A stretch of DNA of 64,000 nucleotides from UBA2377 sp964525935 (GCA_964525935.1 CAZGJZ010000005.1:248001-312000); one strand, 5' to 3'; positions 17,232-25,811 are shown, numbered from the stretch's first letter. A program made the numbers and translations. Notes: generated from the letters alone by a model not told the origin.

Positions 17232-18200
17232 CTACTTGCTGATCGCGTGGCCGAGAGCAGTGAGTTGCGGATAAAACTCCGGATCGACCAATCCCGCGGG
17301 CGTCAGCGGGACATCCCAGGTGATGACGCCGCCCTTGGTGTTGATGAAGCGGGTGTAGGCGATGGTCAGTTCGTCAGGAAACCGGAGCGGGCCCTTGCCC
17401 CACCAGTCGCCCATGATCGTGAGGATGTGGAGCTGCGCGCCGTCGAGGTAGCGGTCGAAATTGCGCAGCCGCGAGTAGTCAGGGAGGCAGCCGGGCGCGA
17501 CGGGCAGGTCGCGTTCGATTTCGCCGGGCGTGTAGTCCTCGTATTCCGTCATCGAGTAGATCGGCGTGCGGAGACCGTTGTTGTAGGCGACGATCGAGTC
17601 GGGGTTGCCGGCCTTCAGGGCCTCGGAAAAACTGCGGTAGTTGGGCGCGTCGGCGTGTTGATAGGCGGCGTGGTTATAGGGGCCGTCGATCCACCAGCCG
17701 CTGACGGACTTGCCCCAGCGCAGGGACCACTCGCGGACGACAGCCTCCCAGTTGCGCTGGAGTTGGGTCATGCGTTCATCCGGCGTGCCTTCGAGACGGG
17801 CTTTCGCCACGGTGTCGCTGGCGGGCGCCGTGCCGGGCAGGTAAGCGAGGAGGCGGATGCCGTGGCGGCGGAGAGCGACGGCGAGATCGGCGACGAGGTC
17901 ACGCTGCGAACACTTGCTGGGCTTGATGCCGACGATGGCGTCGTAGGTGGCGTTGGGCGAAAGGTAGAAGCCGGAGTTTTGCCCGATCGTGATGATGAAG
18001 TAGGGCACGCGCGCGGTGGCGAGTTGCTGCGCGAGGCCGTCAACGTCGAAGGCATCGATGCGGCGGTTCCATTCATCGACGGGCAGGTCGGTCGGCTGGA
18101 GGTTGCTGGCGGTATCGGCGAGGACGCAGGACATCATGCCCCAGCGGCAATCTTTGAACCAAGTCGTGTCGGCGCGGTGCCAAGGGGTGGGAGTCGTCAT
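17232..18200 (-). CDS. GH29-like glycoside hydrolase (alpha-L-fucosidase-like)
   Basis: The 322-residue protein is a single (beta/alpha)8-type domain. TTWFKDCRWGMM corresponds to the WF-DAKFGIF start of alpha-L-fucosidases, YFIITIGQNSGFYLSPN to the substrate loop, and SVSGWWIDGPYNH to the strand carrying the catalytic Asp nucleophile (the Asp of WWIDG). The C-terminal beta-sandwich of classical GH29 enzymes is missing and the protein is shorter than the usual 400-500 residues, so activity on fucosides is only inferred. No signal peptide is visible. With the rhamnosidase and heparinase genes in this window it fits deoxy-sugar-rich glycan use. Confidence 0.6.
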   Translation of the reverse strand: MTTPTPWHRADTTWFKDCRWGMMSCVLADTASNLQPTDLPVDEWNRRIDAFDVDGLAQQLATARVPYFIITIGQNSGFYLSPNATYDAIVGIKPSKCSQRDLVADLAVALRRHGIRLLAYLPGTAPASDTVAKARLEGTPDERMTQLQRNWEAVVREWSLRWGKSVSGWWIDGPYNHAAYQHADAPNYRSFSEALKAGNPDSIVAYNNGLRTPIYSMTEYEDYTPGEIERDLPVAPGCLPDYSRLRNFDRYLDGAQLHILTIMGDWWGKGPLRFPDELTIAYTRFINTKGGVITWDVPLTPAGLVDPEFYPQLTALGHAISK

Positions 18201-18470
18201 GGGGCGGGGAAGGCCTGACGAAGGCTTTGGCCGGGGCGGTTGCCAATAAAATCCGGTGTCGCCGGCACGAACGCGGGAGCGCGTGCGACGGATTTTCGCT
18301 AGTGTGACGGCACACCGCGCGACGCTTTTGCGCAGTGCGGCGCGCCCGGTTGGATCAAGTTACGAAACAAGAGTCACTTGGCTGCGGTTGGCGATCCGGC
18401 ACCGCACCTGCAAAGGAGGAGGCCGTCAGTAAGATTCAATCACAACCCAACCAAAACCTAGAAAATCATC

Positions 18471-18896
18471 ATGAGACTCGTGCAATACAGCTACCCGATC
18501 TATCAACGTCCCGCCGCCCTGAGCCGTTATGCCGGTTCGCCGTGGAGTGGGCTTGAGAGCGAGATTGACCGCCTCTTCGCCGCGACCATCGCGCCGCAGA
18601 TCCCGGTCCAACTTCACGCCGACAAGACCAACCTCGTGGTCCGCGCCGAACTTCCCGGCGTGAACCGCGCCGACATCCAGGTCGAACTCGCCGAAGGCGT
18701 CCTCTCGATCCAGGCGGTCCGCAAGACCCCGGTGATCGAAGGCCAGACCGCGGAAGACGTCACCCTGAGCCGCGCCGTGCAACTGCCCGACGAGGTGCAG
18801 GCCGACAAGATCACCGCCGCCTACGAAAACGGCGTGCTGACCATCACGCTCCCGAAGCGTGAGGCCGCGCAGCCGCAGAAAATCACCATCGCGTAA
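18471..18896 (+). CDS. Hsp20/alpha-crystallin small heat-shock protein
   Basis: The 141-residue protein has a short N-terminal arm (WSGLESEIDRLFAATI), then an alpha-crystallin domain at about 45-130 with VVRAELPGVNRADIQVEL, LSRAVQLPDEVQADKI and the signature AAYENGVLTITLPK, and a C-terminal tail QKITIA with an I-x-I motif for oligomer contacts. It should bind unfolding proteins without ATP. Its ribosome-binding site is weak; an AAAGGAGGA sequence at about 18413-18421 is too far upstream (about 50 nt) to serve this ATG. No CIRCE element was found. A strong hairpin at 18993-19026 follows. Confidence 0.92.
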   Translation: MRLVQYSYPIYQRPAALSRYAGSPWSGLESEIDRLFAATIAPQIPVQLHADKTNLVVRAELPGVNRADIQVELAEGVLSIQAVRKTPVIEGQTAEDVTLSRAVQLPDEVQADKITAAYENGVLTITLPKREAAQPQKITIA

Positions 18897-18913
18897 CGTG
18901 AGGCCAGGTCGGG

Positions 18914-18930
18914 CGGGTCGGTGAGACCCG
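18914..18930. repeat. Short hairpin CGGGTC/GACCCG
   Basis: Six-base arms CGGGTC and GACCCG flank a GGTGA loop just after the hsp20 stop codon. It is a degenerate relative of the element at 18968-18984. Confidence 0.35.
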
Positions 18931-18967
18931 TCCGCGGCATCATCCTTACGCGGCGTGCATCGCAAGG

Positions 18968-18984
18968 GCAGGTCGGAGACCTGC
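18968..18984. repeat. Dispersed hairpin repeat GCAGGTC-gga-GACCTGC, copy 1
   Basis: Seven-base perfect arms around GGA, followed by GCTACTTC. The same 25 bases occur again at 26779-26803, and a diverged form lies at 48651-48672, so this is a dispersed intergenic element and not a chance hairpin. Confidence 0.6.
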
Positions 18985-18992
18985 GCTACTTC

Positions 18993-19026
18993 AAGGCCCG
19001 CCTCCGGTTTTCCGGAGGCGGGCCTT
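18993..19026 (+). terminator. Strong hairpin downstream of hsp20
   Basis: Perfect 15-bp arms (AAGGCCCGCCTCCGG and its complement) enclose a TTTT loop. The right arm ends in CTT followed by TGGCG, so the T-tract is short. It probably terminates the hsp20 transcript before the next operon. Confidence 0.6.
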
Positions 19027-19075
19027 TGGCGTATTCGGCTGGCCGTGATGGGCAATCGGCGCAATTTTCACCGCC

Positions 19076-19711
19076 GTGAACCAATCCCTCGTCGTGTTTC
19101 TGATGATTGCGGGCTTCTTCGTATTTTTCGGATTCATGGCCTGGGCCGGTGCGCGGAGTTCGACCCGGGCGCGGGACAACGCCCGACGCATGGCCGGTGA
19201 ACTCGGCCTCGAACTCGAGGCGGCGACGCCGACGCTCGGAATCTTTTATCCGCATCCCCGCGCCACGGGACGCATCCGCGGCAAGGCGGCCGCGCTCTAC
19301 AATTTCACAACCGGCTCGGGCAAGTCGCGTCGCACCTGGTCGGCGTTGGCCGTCACGCCGGCGGCGACGGGCGGGCTCACGTTCAAGCTTTCGCCGCAGG
19401 GTTTCGGCACCAAGTTGGTCCAGTTGTTTGGGGCGAAGGAGATCACGGTGGGCAACCCGGGCTTCGACGCGGCGTGGTTTATCCAGACGAACGAGCCGGA
19501 CTTTTTTCGCGCGGCGTTGCTGCCGGAGTTGCAGGAAAAAATCCGGCCCTGCCGCGGCCGGTTTGCGCTCGAGGAGAATCAGGTGACCTACGTGGAGGAA
19601 GGGACGTTCGCGGACATGGAACGCTGCCGGCGCATGGCGGCGGTGATGACCGTGGTCGGCGATCTGGCTGATGTGGCCGAAGTCTTCGCGCGGACCGCGC
19701 GGCGCGCATGA
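19076..19711 (+). CDS. Hypothetical protein with N-terminal membrane anchor
   Basis: The 211-residue protein, with a GTG start, begins with one transmembrane helix (SLVVFLMIAGFFVFFGFM) followed by a cytoplasmic or periplasmic domain. That domain has ARRMAGELGLELEAATP, GRIRGKAAALYNF, FKLSPQGFGTKLVQLFGAKEITVG and a C-terminal helix of the type MAAVMTVVGDLADVAEVF. The fold recalls proteins that compare current and stored values of a lipid- or stress-related domain, but I do not recognise the family. It overlaps the next gene by 4 bp (ATGA at 19708), so it is the first gene of a three-gene operon ending in an HTTM-DCC protein. Confidence 0.7.
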   Translation: MNQSLVVFLMIAGFFVFFGFMAWAGARSSTRARDNARRMAGELGLELEAATPTLGIFYPHPRATGRIRGKAAALYNFTTGSGKSRRTWSALAVTPAATGGLTFKLSPQGFGTKLVQLFGAKEITVGNPGFDAAWFIQTNEPDFFRAALLPELQEKIRPCRGRFALEENQVTYVEEGTFADMERCRRMAAVMTVVGDLADVAEVFARTARRA

Positions 19712-20196
19712 GCTTCTGGACGCCGAAACGAACCAATATTGCAGCATTGGCTATCACGATATTGGGCTGCACCCAGATGGCGGGTTACCTAATAAATTCA
19801 CGCATATTGCGAGGCGCGGGCGCGGCTTCGTGTGCCGCTCCTTTCCCGAAGGTATTTTCCGACGTAGACGGTTTGGAGACCTTTGCCTCGGCTTTTATTT
19901 TGCATGGCGTGGATAAGGCGGGCCACCCCTTTACGCTGCCGATCACGCCGGAACTGTATGCGAAGCTCGAGGGCTGCTACAATCGACGCAATGTTTACGG
20001 CGCGGCCTTGAGCTATGCGCCGCGCATGCCGGAACCGTTGTGGTCCGCGGTGTTTTGTTATGGGCTTGGCCCCGATGGGCCGTTGCGGCGTGAATTCGGC
20101 GTGCCGGCCGGCGCGCGCCATTTGACGGTGGAGATTCGCACCAAAACCCAAGGTCGTTCCGATACATGGATGCTTGCTCCTTCCTGCTCCGAATGA
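19708..20196 (+). CDS. Hypothetical membrane-anchored protein, HTTM operon
   Basis: The 162-residue protein has one N-terminal helix (NIAALAITILGCTQMAGYLI) and a soluble domain with FSDVDGLETFASAFILHG, FTLPITPELYAKLEGCYNRRN and GPDGPLRREFGVPAGA. Several Cys residues (at CAAPF, GCYN, FCYG, APSCSE) suggest disulfides and therefore a periplasmic domain. It overlaps both neighbours by 4 bp, which ties it to the HTTM-DCC protein downstream. Proteins like this often sit directly before HTTM genes, but I cannot name a family or function. Confidence 0.7.
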   Translation: MSFWTPKRTNIAALAITILGCTQMAGYLINSRILRGAGAASCAAPFPKVFSDVDGLETFASAFILHGVDKAGHPFTLPITPELYAKLEGCYNRRNVYGAALSYAPRMPEPLWSAVFCYGLGPDGPLRREFGVPAGARHLTVEIRTKTQGRSDTWMLAPSCSE

Positions 20197-21443
20197 AGCC
20201 GCTGCCTCCCGGCCAGTTTGCGGCCTTCCGTCTGATTTTTGGCGGTTATCTCGCCATCCATTTTGCGACACAACTGCCGCATGCGACCGAGCTGTTTTCC
20301 AATGCCGGGGTTCTGGGTGATGCGCATTTAAATCCGCTTTTCGGACTTTTCCCCAATCCACTCACGACTTCGTGGGGCGGTTCGCCGACGTTTGTGTCGG
20401 CCTTTATCGCCGGACTCGTCGGGCTGAGCGTGTTGTTTGCCATCGGAGCCTGGCGGCGAACCATGGCGCTGTTGTTGTGGTTTGGCTGGGCGGCGTTGTT
20501 CAACCGCAACAACCTTATCAGCAATCCTTCACTACCGTATGTCGGCGTGATTTTGCTTTTCTGTGCGTTGGTGCCTCCGGGGGAATCATGGAGTGTGAGC
20601 GGGCGTCAGCGAAAACCGGCTGAGTGGCATTTTCCCGCCGTGGTTTTTTGGGGCGCATGGCTGCTGATGGCGGCCGGTTATACGTTCAGTGGGTTGATAA
20701 AATTGCAGAGTCCAAGCTGGGTCGATGGCACCGCGTTTCGCCATCTGATCGATAATCCGCTCGCCCGCCCCGGCTGCTTTCGGGACCTCATACTACTGGC
20801 ACCGCCTTGGGGATTTAAACTACTGACGTGGAGCGCACTGGCATTGGAAATCCTATTTTTACCACTCTGCTTCTGGCGGCGGGGACGGTTGGTGGCATGG
20901 CTGGCGATGGTGGCGATGCATCTGGGGATTCTCCTGTTGGTGGATTTCGCCGACCTGAGTTTTGGCATGCTGATGATCCATTTTTTCACGTTCGATCCCG
21001 AGTGGTTTCCGGCACGAAGCGATGTGCGGCAACCGGTGCTTTTTTATGATGGCGAATGCGGGCTGTGCAACGCGGTGTTGCGCTTCCTGCTGCGCGAGGA
21101 TGACGGCGGGCGGGTAAAGTTTGCGCCTTTGCAGAGCGCGCCAGCTCAGGCGTATTTGCGAGCACATGGCCTGCCGACGACGGATTTTAACAGCCTGGTT
21201 TTTGTGCCGGATTATAACCGAACCGAGGCATATGCCCCGAAATTGCGCACGGCTGGGGTTTGTGCGGCGCTCGATGAGATCGGTGGACTCTGGCGCGTGG
21301 TCTCATGGCTGCGCTGGCTGCCGGCTGCGTTGCGGGACCCGGCTTACAAGCTGGTGGCGCGGACGCGGTATGCGCTTTTTGGGGAATACCAGCCTGCGCC
21401 TTTGCCTGATCCGGATTGGGAGCGGCGGTTTTTGGCGCGGTGA
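20193..21443 (+). CDS. HTTM-domain protein fused to DCC thiol-disulfide domain
   Basis: The 416-residue protein has an N-terminal HTTM (horizontally transferred transmembrane, vitamin K-dependent carboxylase-like) membrane domain at about 1-280, with FRLIFGGYLAIHF, GLVGLSVLFAIGAWRRTMALLLW, NRNNLISNPSLPYVGVILL and SPSWVDGTAFRHLI. A DCC/DUF393 domain follows at about 285-400, with PVLFYDGECGLCNAVLRFL containing the CxxC redox pair, and KFAPLQSAPAQAYL. HTTM proteins carboxylate or otherwise modify substrates in the membrane; DCC domains are thioredoxin-like. ATG at 20193 gives a 4-bp overlap with the previous stop. An upstream ATG at 20166 would add nine residues. Confidence 0.85.
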   Translation: MKPLPPGQFAAFRLIFGGYLAIHFATQLPHATELFSNAGVLGDAHLNPLFGLFPNPLTTSWGGSPTFVSAFIAGLVGLSVLFAIGAWRRTMALLLWFGWAALFNRNNLISNPSLPYVGVILLFCALVPPGESWSVSGRQRKPAEWHFPAVVFWGAWLLMAAGYTFSGLIKLQSPSWVDGTAFRHLIDNPLARPGCFRDLILLAPPWGFKLLTWSALALEILFLPLCFWRRGRLVAWLAMVAMHLGILLLVDFADLSFGMLMIHFFTFDPEWFPARSDVRQPVLFYDGECGLCNAVLRFLLREDDGGRVKFAPLQSAPAQAYLRAHGLPTTDFNSLVFVPDYNRTEAYAPKLRTAGVCAALDEIGGLWRVVSWLRWLPAALRDPAYKLVARTRYALFGEYQPAPLPDPDWERRFLAR

Positions 21444-22265
21444 TCAGCGTGGGTCGTTGGCTGCCCGTGACTCAGCGCACGCCCAACGCTTCCGGCAGCC
21501 GATACAAGTAGGGAGCAGGTGGAGTGGGTCGCGCGTCTCGGCGTCGGCTGCATGCGTGTCGCGAAAGGCCAGCATGTCGTCGAAACGATCTTCGCGCCAG
21601 TCGTCGTAGCCACACTGCGTTGGCGCGGCATGCGGGTTGCGGAAAGTGCGGAAGAGCATGTCCCAGATCGGCAGGTCGGCGAAGTTGTGGGTGTGGTGCT
21701 GGTGTTGATGATGCACGCGGTGCGATTCGGGTCGCTGCACGATGAAGCCGAGCCAGCGGGGCGTGCGGATATTCCAATGGTAGAAATATTCGGCGATCGC
21801 TGTAAGGAAGGTGTAATACGCGCCAGCTTGCACCGAGCAGCCGAGGAATAGGTAAACGATCCCGGCGCTGAGGATGGAGTTGATCATGATTTCGACCGGG
21901 TGTTTGTAGAACGAAGTCACCAACTCGATGCGCGCGGGGGAATGGTGCAATTGGTGGCAGAGCAGCCAGAAAAACCGCGATTCATGCCGCCAGCGATGCC
22001 ACCAATAATAAACGAAGGTGGACAGCACATACGCAATGAGCGCCGAGCTTACATCGCCGAGGTGATCGCGCAGGCGAATGAACGACCAGCCCTGCAGCCA
22101 ACGATCCCAAGTGATGCCGGCGACCAAGATAATGGCCACCTGGATGACGTTAACGAAAATTACCCGCGGCCACCACGCCCGCACCTTGGGCAGAGTGTTC
22201 GCCGGCCAAAGTCGCTCCACAATGAAGAAGCCAACGGCGATGGCGATCAACAGGGGTAGCAGCAT
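21444..22265 (-). CDS. Sterol desaturase / fatty acid hydroxylase family protein
   Basis: The 273-residue integral membrane protein carries the three histidine boxes of the di-iron hydroxylase superfamily: HRWRH, HQLHH and HRVHHQHQHH, between hydrophobic helices (LLIAIAVGFFIVERLW, VNVIQVAIILVAGITW, STFVYYWW). Such enzymes hydroxylate or desaturate lipid or sterol chains using oxygen. The C-terminal tail has several Cys (DPLHLLPTCIGC) and is not typical. The stop codon abuts the stop codon of the convergent HTTM-DCC gene with no intergenic bases. A 21-bp palindrome (22297-22317) lies 32 bp upstream of the ATG. Confidence 0.88.
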   Translation of the reverse strand: MLLPLLIAIAVGFFIVERLWPANTLPKVRAWWPRVIFVNVIQVAIILVAGITWDRWLQGWSFIRLRDHLGDVSSALIAYVLSTFVYYWWHRWRHESRFFWLLCHQLHHSPARIELVTSFYKHPVEIMINSILSAGIVYLFLGCSVQAGAYYTFLTAIAEYFYHWNIRTPRWLGFIVQRPESHRVHHQHQHHTHNFADLPIWDMLFRTFRNPHAAPTQCGYDDWREDRFDDMLAFRDTHAADAETRDPLHLLPTCIGCRKRWACAESRAANDPR

Positions 22266-22296
22266 CGCGTTTGTTCATAACGTGCTGGCACACGAT

Positions 22297-22317
22297 TTGT
22301 CACGTAATACGTGACAA
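22297..22317. promoter_or_regulatory. 21-bp palindromic site, sub-type B
   Basis: Perfect 10-base arms TTGTCACGTA and TACGTGACAA around one central A. It lies between the start of the sterol desaturase-like gene (32 bp away) and the stop of terC (10 bp away). The half-site fits the degenerate pattern shared with the palindromes bracketing the HTH genes at 42558 and 46795. It is probably an operator for a regulator of that family encoded elsewhere. Confidence 0.65.
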
Positions 22318-22326
22318 CGAACTGGG

Positions 22327-23250
22327 CTACTTTTTCTCCGGGATCAGCACCGAGGCGAGGACGGAGGTCGCGAGCACGCCGGCGATGACGCCGAGCGAGA
22401 CGCCGATGGAAATGTTCACCCAGTGCTCGATCAGCATTTTCACGCCGATGAAGGTGAGGATCAGCGCGAGGCCGACCTTCAAATAGCGGAAGAGCTGCAT
22501 CACGCCGTTGAGGGCAAAATAGAGCGAGCGCAGGCCGAGGATCGCAAAGATGTTTGAGGTGAGAGCGATGAAGCCGTCGCGGGTGATCGCGAGCACGGCC
22601 GGCAGGGAGTCGAGGGCGAAGACGACGTCGGTTGTCTCGATCACGATCAGCACGATGAACAGCGGGGTGGCCATGCGCCGGCCGGCGTGGACGGTGAAGA
22701 AGTGGCCCTGGTCGTTGTTGGGCGCGACGGGGAAGAAGCGGCGGAAAAGGCGGACGGCGATATTTTGGTCCGGGTGCACGTCCACCTCGTTTTTGCTCGG
22801 CAGCGCCATCTTGATGCCGGTGTAGACGAGGAAGGCGCCGAAGATGTAGATGATCCAATGGAAACGGGCGAGGACGCTGACGCCGACGAGGATGAAGACC
22901 GCGCGCATGGCGACCGCGCCGATGATGCCCCAGAAAAGCACGCGGTGCTGGTAGCGCGGCGCGACCTTGAAGTAGGCGAAGACGAGGATGAAGACGAAGA
23001 CGTTGTCGACGCTCAGGCACAGCTCGACGAGGTAGGCGGCGAGAAATTGCTGGCCGGCGGCGGCTCCGCGCCACCACCAGATGAGCCCGGCGAAAGCGAC
23101 GGCGAGCGTGGCCCAGACGGCGCACCAACGCAGGGCCTCCTTCATTTTTACTTCGTGCGAGTCGCGCTGAAAGACTCCGAGGTCGAGCGCCAGCATGGCG
23201 GTGATGAAGGCAAAGAACGCGACCCAAGCCCAGACGGGCAGGGGAGGCAT
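22327..23250 (-). CDS. TerC family membrane protein
   Basis: The 307-residue protein has about seven or eight transmembrane helices and TerC signatures: MLALDLGVFQRDSHEV, LCLSVDNVFVFILVFAYFKV, VVFALDSLPAVLAITRDGFIA, SNIFAILGLRSLYFALNG and YLKVGLALILTFIGVKM. Conserved acidic residues in the membrane suggest metal-ion handling; relatives export Mn2+ or act in protein secretion. Historic tellurite-resistance naming is not evidence of that function. ATG at 23250 (MPPLPVW) was chosen; ATG at 23280 is also possible. No yybP-ykoY riboswitch was visible upstream. It is transcribed divergently from mscS. Confidence 0.88.
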   Translation of the reverse strand: MPPLPVWAWVAFFAFITAMLALDLGVFQRDSHEVKMKEALRWCAVWATLAVAFAGLIWWWRGAAAGQQFLAAYLVELCLSVDNVFVFILVFAYFKVAPRYQHRVLFWGIIGAVAMRAVFILVGVSVLARFHWIIYIFGAFLVYTGIKMALPSKNEVDVHPDQNIAVRLFRRFFPVAPNNDQGHFFTVHAGRRMATPLFIVLIVIETTDVVFALDSLPAVLAITRDGFIALTSNIFAILGLRSLYFALNGVMQLFRYLKVGLALILTFIGVKMLIEHWVNISIGVSLGVIAGVLATSVLASVLIPEKK

Positions 23251-23405
23251 GGCGTCGAGGACGGCGAGACAGGAGAGCATCGGTCGCGCAGCATGGCGGG
23301 CTGTGCGCCCGCCGCGCAAGCGGGGAGTCGCCGCGTGGAAACGGCGCCGGGAGATTCCAAGAGGCTTTGACAAGGTCTCCGGGCGCAGTTCAGTCACCCG
23401 TGTTC

Positions 23406-24632
23406 ATGAAACGGCTGGCCCTCCTCATTTTCTGCAGTTTTTCCCTGACCACGGGCGTTTGGGCGCAGGCGGCTGCCGCCACCCCGACGTCCGCCGCGGA
23501 TGCGGCTGGCGCGGCGCAAGCCGCCACGACCACCAACGCCGTGGCCGCCGTGGCCAGCGGACATGCCGCGCCGCGCGCGCCCGATTTTCTCGAACACCTG
23601 GTGGATGCCACGTTGAAGATCTTTGACGTCAAAAGCAGCGGCAACACGACGACCCACTACGTGATCGCGGCGCTGTTCCTGGTCGGCGCCTACCTGCTGC
23701 GCCGCGTGGTCACGACCTTCATCTTTGGCTTTTTCCGCAAGATGGCGTCGCGCACCAAAACCACGCTCGACGACAAGCTGTTCGTCGCGCTGGAAGCGCC
23801 GGTCGCCACGTTTGTCACGTTGATCGGCGCCGTCGCCGCGCTGAAGGTGCTCAAGCTCTCGCCCGAGGGCGACCAAGTCTTCGGTTACGCGACAACCGTC
23901 GCTTTTTCGCTGAACGTCTTCTGGCTGCTGCTGCGCGCGTTCAACACCGTGCTGGATCACCTGCATGCGGTGGCGTTGGACAACCAGAGCGGCGTCGCGG
24001 CCTTCATGCCGTGGATCAAAAAAGCCCTCCTCACGATCTTCGTGATCTTCGGCGTGCTGATGATCGCGCAGAGCCTCGGCGCCGATGTGAAGGCTTTCCT
24101 TGCCGGTCTCGGGCTCGGCGGCCTGGCCTTCGCGCTCGCGGCGCAGGACACCATCGCGAATCTTTTCGGCTCCGTCGTCGTCGCGATCGACCAACCCTTC
24201 AAGCTCGGTGATTTTGTGCAAGTCGGCGCCAACCAGGGCACGGTCGAGGATATCGGGCTGCGCTCGACCAAGCTGCGCACGCCGGCCACGACGCTCATTA
24301 CCATCCCGAACAAGACGATGGCGACGGAGGTCATCACCAATTTCTCGCGCATGACGCAGCGCCGCGTCGAGCAGACCATCACGCTCGGCTACAACACGAA
24401 GATCGAGCAGATGGAGGCCATCCTGGCCGACATCCGCCAGGCCATCACCAGCGACCCGGCGGTGGACCAGAAGTCGGTCGTCGTGCAGTTTGCCAATTAC
24501 GGTGCCGCGGTGCTGGAAATCCTCGTGATCTACCACACCGGGCCTGATCCGGCGCAGCACAACGCCGCGAAAGACCGGATCAACCTCGCCATCATGCGCG
24601 CCGTGAACGGCCGCGGGATCACGTTCCGCTGA
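23406..24632 (+). CDS. MscS-family mechanosensitive ion channel
   Basis: The 408-residue protein has a signal peptide (LALLIFCSFSLTTGVWAQ), an Ala/Thr-rich periplasmic segment, transmembrane helices at about 80-100, 130-150 and 165-185, the pore-lining TM3 with GLGLGGLAFALAAQDTIANL, and the cytoplasmic beta domain (FKLGDFVQVGANQGTVEDIG, TLITIPNKTM) with a C-terminal alpha/beta domain. It should open on membrane tension and release solutes after osmotic downshift. ATG at 23406 is favoured because it opens a signal peptide; the upstream in-frame start at 23367 does not. Its 3' end faces the ABC permease gene 43 bp away. Confidence 0.9.
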   Translation: MKRLALLIFCSFSLTTGVWAQAAAATPTSAADAAGAAQAATTTNAVAAVASGHAAPRAPDFLEHLVDATLKIFDVKSSGNTTTHYVIAALFLVGAYLLRRVVTTFIFGFFRKMASRTKTTLDDKLFVALEAPVATFVTLIGAVAALKVLKLSPEGDQVFGYATTVAFSLNVFWLLLRAFNTVLDHLHAVALDNQSGVAAFMPWIKKALLTIFVIFGVLMIAQSLGADVKAFLAGLGLGGLAFALAAQDTIANLFGSVVVAIDQPFKLGDFVQVGANQGTVEDIGLRSTKLRTPATTLITIPNKTMATEVITNFSRMTQRRVEQTITLGYNTKIEQMEAILADIRQAITSDPAVDQKSVVVQFANYGAAVLEILVIYHTGPDPAQHNAAKDRINLAIMRAVNGRGITFR

Positions 24633-24675
24633 ACGGTTTGCGTTTGTAGGCCCGGCCGTTGGCCGCGCTGCGGCC

Positions 24676-25809
24676 TTAATCCAGCGTCTGCCGGTAGCGC
24701 TTCACGCCGACGGCCATGGCGACGACGAGGAAGGCGAGTAACGGCCAGAGCTCCGGCAGGATTTCGGCGGCGCCACTGCCTTTGAGCAAAATCCCGCGCA
24801 CGATCCGCAGGAAATGCGTGAGCGGCAAGCACGAGCCCACCGCCTGCGCCCAGTCGGGCATGCCGCGGAAGGGGAACATGAAGCCTGAGAGCAGCAGGGA
24901 CGGCAGGAAGAAGAAGAATGCCATCTGGACCGCCTGGAGCTGGTTTTGCGCGAGTGTCGAAAACGTGATGCCGACGGCGAGGTTGGCGGCGATAAACAGA
25001 AACGCGACGGCGTAGAGCAGCGGGAGGTGGCCGATCATGGGCACGGCAAAGATGTAGCGCGCGGCGAGCAGGATCAGCGTCACCTGGATGTAGCCGACGA
25101 CGATGTAGGGGATGATCTTGCCGATCATCACCTCGAAAGGTCGGACGGGCGTGGCGAGCAGGTTTTCCATCGTGCCGCGCTCGCGTTCGCGGGTAATAGC
25201 GAGCGCCGTGATGATGACCATCGTCATGGTGAGCACGACGCCCATCAGGCCGGGGACGACGTTGTATTGGGTGATGCCTTCGGGGTTGTAGTGCCGGTGA
25301 ATCTGAAAATCCACCGGTGGCGGCTGGCCGCGCAGCCGCGCGTTGGGGCCGGTGAGATCGCGGTTGAGCACACTGCTGGCGATGGCGCTGACGGTGGAGA
25401 GCGCCGGGCCGGTGGCGGCGGGATCGGTGGCGTCGGCCTCGATGAGGACGGTGGGGCGCTCGCCGCGCAGCAGTTGGCGGGAAAAATCCTGCGGAATGTT
25501 GATGACGAACTGGACCTCGCCGAGCTGGAGCAAACGCTGCGCCTCGGCTTCGGAGGCGGTGTCGCGCACGAGGGAAAAATAACCGCTCTGCCGCAGCGCG
25601 GCGACGAAGGTGCGCGCAAACGGGCCCTGGTCGGCGGCGCGGATGGCGGCGGGCAGGTGCTTCGGGTCGGTGTTGATCGCGAAGCCGAAGAGCATGAGCT
25701 GCATCAACGGGATGCCGACCATCATGCCGAACGTCACGCGGTCGCGCTTCATCTGGATGAACTCCTTGAGCACGATGGCCCAGAGGCGATGGAGGGTGAA
25801 GCGCGGCAT
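24676..25809 (-). CDS. ABC-2 type transporter permease (YbhS/YbhR-like)
   Basis: The 377-residue permease has one N-terminal helix (FGMMVGIPLMQLMLFGFAIN), a large periplasmic domain of about 130 residues, then five C-terminal helices (VPGLMGVVLTMTMVIITALA, IIPYIVVGYIQVTLILLAA, LLYAVAFLFIAANLAVGITF, FFFFLPSLLLSGFMFPF, WPLLAFLVVAMAVGV). RERERGTMENLLATPVRP is the cytoplasmic coupling segment typical of the YbhS/YhhJ group. It lies 2 bp after the ATPase gene. Many longer starts are open in this frame up to 26292 but run antisense-like through the ATPase gene, so ATG at 25809 was used. Confidence 0.9.
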   Translation of the reverse strand: MPRFTLHRLWAIVLKEFIQMKRDRVTFGMMVGIPLMQLMLFGFAINTDPKHLPAAIRAADQGPFARTFVAALRQSGYFSLVRDTASEAEAQRLLQLGEVQFVINIPQDFSRQLLRGERPTVLIEADATDPAATGPALSTVSAIASSVLNRDLTGPNARLRGQPPPVDFQIHRHYNPEGITQYNVVPGLMGVVLTMTMVIITALAITRERERGTMENLLATPVRPFEVMIGKIIPYIVVGYIQVTLILLAARYIFAVPMIGHLPLLYAVAFLFIAANLAVGITFSTLAQNQLQAVQMAFFFFLPSLLLSGFMFPFRGMPDWAQAVGSCLPLTHFLRIVRGILLKGSGAAEILPELWPLLAFLVVAMAVGVKRYRQTLD

Positions 25810-25811
25810 GG

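Noticed and set aside
18335..18556. A small ORF upstream of and overlapping hsp20, with AAAGGAGGA inside it
   Set aside because: Its translation is unlike any family and overlaps hsp20 out of frame; the SD-like sequence is within the ORF, not before it.
23251..23400. A yybP-ykoY-type manganese riboswitch upstream of terC
   Set aside because: TerC genes in other bacteria often carry this riboswitch, but the conserved core words of that RNA are not visible on the minus strand here.
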